From: Roridomyces roridus
Taxonomy: Eukaryota; Basidiomycota; Agaricomycetes; Agaricales; Mycenaceae
DNA: 64,000 nucleotides
Direction of reading: 5' to 3'
Assembly (NCBI GenBank): GCA_029378245.1
Contig: JARKIF010000016.1
Coordinates: 930,001-994,000 of the forward strand
Below the pieces are notes generated by a model. The model was not told where the DNA came from. It did not search any database and saw only the letters and a list, made by a program, of their open reading frames with translations. Shown here piece after piece: positions 59,826 through 64,000 of the stretch. Numbering within the stretch: the stretch's first letter is position 1; each line of letters begins with the position of its first letter. Both the position numbers and the translations under genes were made by a program.

Positions 59826-62800
59826 TCACCGAACATCATTCGGGTCAGTCGCAAACCGCCCCTCAGCATACCCAGGACTCACAGGCGCCCCTCCAACAAC
59901 CTGCACCTTCCCAAGCCTCCCATAATCAAAATCCGGCTGCAACGGACTCCCCTCATCAAGGAACGCCTGCGAATCGCGTGCATACGCTCCAATATAATCA
60001 AAGTCGTCATCATGCACAGGTGGAATGGTCCCTCCTGACGCTGAAGGCTGCTGATACTGCTGTGGCGACGACATCTCGCCACGAAGCCCAGAAACCGTAC
60101 GCTGCTGCGGGTACGGACTCGTGGGTAATCGCTTCTTGGGCGCCAACGGACTCGTATCCGCCACATCGCCCGATGCAGTCTTTTGTGGCCTCCGGAACGC
60201 CGCAGCTGAAATCGTCCTCGCACCAGCAGGCGGCTGCGTATTGAGGGAAGTCGTCGAGCGGTTCGCCGTCGTCGCTCGATACGGCGCGTCCAGCCGCGGG
60301 GAGCTTGGACTACCAGGTGAATCCACTGCAGGCGAGGCAGGACGAAGTGCCCACGAGGGTGTCGTATGGTGACCCGACACTGGCGAGGGGAGAGGGCTAC
60401 CACCATCCTGGGACGGCGGACCAGGCAGTGCACGCGAGAACGGTGCCGAAGGCGGAATCATGGGGGACGGCTCGCTATACGGAGACTTGGGGCTCTCCTT
60501 GCTGGGCACCGGCGGTGAGGAATACTGAGTCGGCGGCGACCTGGTCTTGGGTGGAGATCCAAACTCGCGTTGCGGTGCTGGTGCTTGCCAAGGGTTGCCC
60601 TCCTCCTCTTCCTGATCCTGTTGCGGCTGGGGAGACGCAAGCGGTGGCGAACTCGCATTCATCGCTTCAAACTCGCGGGTGATCTCCCTGGCTGCGGCAG
60701 CGTTAAGCGCACGCTCCTCTTCAAGCGGGTCAAATGTCGGTGGCGGGACGCGCCGACGACCGCCCGGAGACAAGGAAGACGACGAAGGCTGGCGAACCAT
60801 CTCTGGCGATGCTGAAAACAGGTAAACTCGACGCCTTTTGACAAGAAAGGCACTCACCAGGAGTAGGTGGCTCGCTATACGTCTCTTCCGGCCCAAACCT
60901 CACATGCCTCGAAATCCTCGCCTCCCTCTCCCTCTCCGTCTCTGGCTGCTGTTCCATCTCCTCCTGCTGTTCACCACCCATACTCATATACGCAAGTCCA
61001 ATGTCCTCCGACGCCTTGGACATCCGATCCCCTCCACCCTCCTCCACACTCAAGCCATTCGACCCGCCATTGGTGGCATTAATACTCGCACTGTCATTGG
61101 TGTAATTCTCCGTCCACACACCACCAATAACAGGCGGAGCAGCACCCGGCGGCGGTCCTGGCGGAACACCACCCTGCGCACTCGAATAATCATACACCTG
61201 AGCATGAGTCGTCGGCGTCGGCTCCACATCCCTGTACTCTGGCGCAGGCTCCTCCTCCTGCTGTTGCTGCAGCCGCTCCCGCTCGCGTTCCTGTTGTTTC
61301 GTCTCCAGAGCCGAAAACTGCGAGCTCTGCTGCTGATACACTGGGGATGGCGAGGAATACGACAAAATCGAGCCTTGGTTTGATCGCGTGAATGTCGACC
61401 CGCCGCCCGAAAGAGAGCCAAATTCCCCAGCATCCATCACAGCCGACATGAAATCACCCTCCCTGTTCTCTGGGCGCGCCAAGCCGATGGAAGGCGGTGC
61501 GCTTGCTCCAGAATAGCTCGACGGCGGGGCCTGACTCTCTGTCTGCGTGGAGAAGCCCGAAGACGTCGTACCCCCGGGTTGCGAGAATCCTGAAGCGCTC
61601 TGCCCTGCACCACCCGAAGAGGCTTCATCTCCGCTTCGCGAAAATCCGCGGTTCCGCACCGGGAACGTCGCAAACCGCCCTCCAACTGGACCCGTCTCCG
61701 TCCCACCAATGCCAACGCCAAAGTCATCTCGGGTCTCGCCGTCACCTGAATACCCTCCTGGAGAGGTATATCCACCGTTGGCACCAGGAGGGTTATAACC
61801 CCCAGCACCTGGCGGAAGTCCCGCAGGCGGCGTGTACCCTCCAGTCCCACCAGGGGCAGCATACGAGGAGGAAGGCGGCGGCCCGGACGGCGGTGCATAC
61901 CCACCAGCTGCAGATCCAGTCTCCATGAATCCCCCACCAACATCCGGTTGCGGCAAGAAACTCGATCCGCCCATAGACGACGCATCAAAGCTCCGGTTAC
62001 CCACGCCCGTATTGTGTAGACCAACCGCCGTGAGCCGCTCTCCACTCATCATTCCCATCTCGTTGTCCCCCATCCCGTGATCTCGCATAGAGCCCCGGGC
62101 TGGCAGCGCCTGGAACACGACCTCGTTCACACTACGCTCCGCCTCGTTGACGCGCTCCTGCGTGCGCATGTGACCACCGTACATCACACGAGGGAGCCCA
62201 GGTATCGTGGGGTCGATAGGAATTTCCTGAATTCCGCGGGTAAGATCGGAGAGTCGAGGAAAGGTAAAGACACACCATAGTGAGAACCCGACCACACTCG
62301 GCCACTACACATCCCTTCTCGCAGACCTCCATCAGCCCACCAAACTTGAGCCCCATGGCGTCACGAGCACTGGTGCGCTTAAAGTCGCCCAGCGAGGCTT
62401 CTTCGTTCATTATATCGCCTACGAGATATGAGGAAGGAGTAGAACAGGTCCAAGGCTTTGACTGACCATCCATCTGGCGTATCTGTGCCTGCAGCCCATT
62501 CAAAATATCCGTCTGCGCCGCAAGATTCTTGTGCTCGGGCCCCATCTTGCTCAGCTTCTTCTCGGCGCTGTCGGCACGCGCGAGTGTCGCCTTGCGCCGC
62601 CGCTTGAGTTCATCGAGCGTCTCTTCACGTGTGCGGATGGCTTTGAGGTGCTGAAGTTAAATTAGTATGCTGTTTCAGAGTGGATTCCACCATGCCGCTG
62701 CTTCGGAACATGGCCTGACCAAGACTGGCGCAGGCGTTACGCACGTCCAGGCATTACGCCTGTCGAGCGGCAACGTCAATCCGTTTATGAAGACAGAAAC

Positions 62801-63309
62801 GACAGCCGTCTGACCCTGGCCACCATCTGGACGATCAAACAGCAGGCAGGCAGATGGAAGGGAGCGGAATGGAATGTAGTAACACCCACGTCGCGAATGC
62901 TATGCTCTCTGGCTGCATATCCCGAGAGCGCGGCCGAAAAGTGAGCGAGGACGGTCGTTGATGCTCCAAGGACATCCTGTATGAACGCATGAGCGGCGTT
63001 AGCGGCGCTAGAGCATAGAGGAGGAGGAGCAACGGCCACGCACACCGAGATCGTCACCTTCACCCGCACCCCATATCCTCAATGCCTCCCCGGCCTTGGC
63101 AAAGTCCACACTGAGCTTTTGCAAGCTGTCACACGGCCTGAGTATGCAACGCCCGGAACTGAACTGCACAGGGCGACAACGCACGTTATGAGGACGACCT
63201 TCTCCGCTGTGATAAGGTCTTGAAGCGGTCTGAGATCCTTGTTCCCTGAGAGCGCGAGGGCCGGGAGTGTGGTGTTATGCGCGATCTTGGTCGCGGCAGA
63301 CTTGAACAT
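59826..63309 (-). CDS. PIL1: eisosome core protein, PIL1/LSP1-like, with very long C-terminal tail
   Basis: The BAR-domain protein that builds eisosomes, the furrow-shaped plasma-membrane domains of fungi. Exon 1 reads MFKSAATKIAHNTTLPALAL and NKDLRPLQDLITAEK, the conserved N-terminus. Then come SVDFAKAGEALRIWG, GASTTVLAHFSAALSGYA, HLKAIRTREETLDELKRRR, ADSAEKKLSKMGPEHKNL and MNEEASLGDFKRTSA followed by MGLKFGGLMEVCEKG, the BAR helices. After PGLPRVMYGGHMRT a tail of about 600 residues, rich in Gly, Pro, Ser and Gln (SYAAPGGTGGYTPPAG and similar), ends with DPNDVR. Yeast Pil1 is about 340 residues, so this one is more than twice as long. Intron 3 is unusually long for the window (about 230 bp). 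The symbol is by orthology. Confidence 0.92.
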
Positions 63310-64000
63310 ATTCTGCCTGCCACGGGTGGGTTTGTTGTGGCGGGATTAAATAGTCGATTTGTGAGTATACAGGCAGGTCTTGCTTTCGTCGATTCGTGTC
63401 TTGTAACTGCGGAAGTAGTAAGAAGGAAAGAGGTGGAGAGGAGTGTCGGATGACCACGTGCAATGACGGCCGCGCCGACACTGCCTGCGGCATTATCAAA
63501 AACTCGTAAGGCGGGATGATTCCCGCCGGCTCCCTTCGGCATGTTCACTCAGGTTCACTCTGTGCTCATTTTGGCCTCCGGATTCTCTTTCACCCTTCCT
63601 CGAGCGTGTTTCTTCTTTCCGATCTCCCGGATGAAAATTTCGGCTCAAGTATTTCTGGCTATAAGCGGCGGCCGATTGTCCGCTGTGAGTTGCTGCGGAA
63701 AGCTTATTTTAGACGCAGATCCGCCCAGAATAAGACCAGGGACTCAAAAAAGGCACCGGGATGGATTTTATTTAAGCCAACATCCTACCGTTCAAAAAGG
63801 ATGAACCTGGCAACAAACTGAAAAAGGCACCGGGATGGATTTTATTTAAGCCAACATCCTACCGTTCAAAAAGGATGAACCTGGCAACAAACTGCATTGA
63901 CATGACCCCACCTCGAATCGAGCGAGTCACTCCAATTGGACTTCAAGGAGTCATCAGCCTGCGTGAATAGCTCCAAGAGCTTGACCAGAGTCTATTTCTT
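63310..64000. other. right-edge region, no complete gene
   Basis: The first part is the promoter side of the PIL1-like gene. A plus-strand frame at 63516-63821 has no recognised motif and runs into the tandem repeat. The interval may contain the 5' end of a gene that continues beyond the window. Confidence 0.35.
63747..63894. repeat. perfect 74-bp tandem duplication
   Basis: The 74-bp unit beginning AAAAAGGCACCGGGATGGAT occurs twice in direct succession (63747-63820 and 63821-63894) with no difference. It contains the inner complementary pair CATCCT and AGGATG around CCGTTC. Confidence 0.95.

Noticed and set aside
60838..61928. Plus-strand frames rich in Arg and Leu
   Set aside because: Antisense of the low-complexity PIL1 tail.
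62700..62765. Hairpin-like CAGGCGTTACG / CATTACGCCTG in a PIL1 intron as a structured RNA
   Set aside because: Short and imperfect, inside a long intron; not enough to call a feature.

Overview
The window is nuclear DNA of a filamentous basidiomycete, most likely an Agaricomycete. Almost every gene is broken by several short (about 45-70 bp) GT-AG introns. The gene content is fungal: a PIL1-type eisosome protein, an SR-protein kinase, profilin, a TFIIIC subunit with its C-terminal zinc finger, and F-box proteins of a large Agaricomycete type. There is no operon structure or ribosome-binding site. All gene models are hand-spliced from the sequence, so individual exon borders can be off by a few bases.

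Region by region. 1-2.4 kb: a weak unassigned gene candidate, then profilin (-). 3.1-5.3 kb: an apparently complete cytochrome P450 (+). 5.3-9.7 kb: three tandem copies (-) of an uncharacterised family, the first decayed, with a 619-bp MITE between copies 1 and 2; a fourth copy sits on the other strand at 26.2 kb. 9.9-19.2 kb: a housekeeping block with a TFIIIC zinc-finger subunit (-), a small secreted protein (+), an aldo-keto reductase with a C-terminal membrane anchor (-), a 2-oxoglutarate/Fe(II) oxygenase (-) divergently paired with a SET/MYND-like protein (+), and a Dabb-domain protein (-).

19.8-20.7 kb (-): the most striking locus. It is a six-exon gene for a 173-residue secreted precursor made of repeated short peptides, each ending in Trp-Lys-Arg, that is, a KEX2-processed repeat protein that would release several copies of two related Asp-Trp-ending peptides. 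It is followed by two tandem copies (21.7 and 23.0 kb, -) of a small multipass membrane protein with an EXPERA/EBP-like look. 25.2 kb holds a small membrane protein. 27.8-33.6 kb holds two MFS transporter paralogues arranged tail to tail, one with a one-base frameshift. 33.6-36.3 kb has no protein gene but contains tRNA-like pieces.

36.3-44.8 kb: an SRPK-type kinase, a multipass membrane protein, an AGC-type kinase (all -; the last two only 11 bp apart) and a coiled-coil protein (+). 45-59.6 kb is transposon-rich. An F-box gene (+) is cut by a 7.8-kb interval bounded by 36-bp inverted repeats and TA. A second F-box/LRR gene (-) carries an internal partial duplication, frameshifts and a 2,171-bp insertion with long terminal inverted repeats and a perfect 6-bp target-site duplication. 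59.8-63.3 kb: the PIL1-like eisosome gene (-). The right edge has a perfect 74-bp tandem duplication.

The genes do not form one obvious pathway. The best candidate for an undescribed system is the repeat-peptide precursor with its neighbouring duplicated membrane proteins. Any functional link between them is inference from position only.
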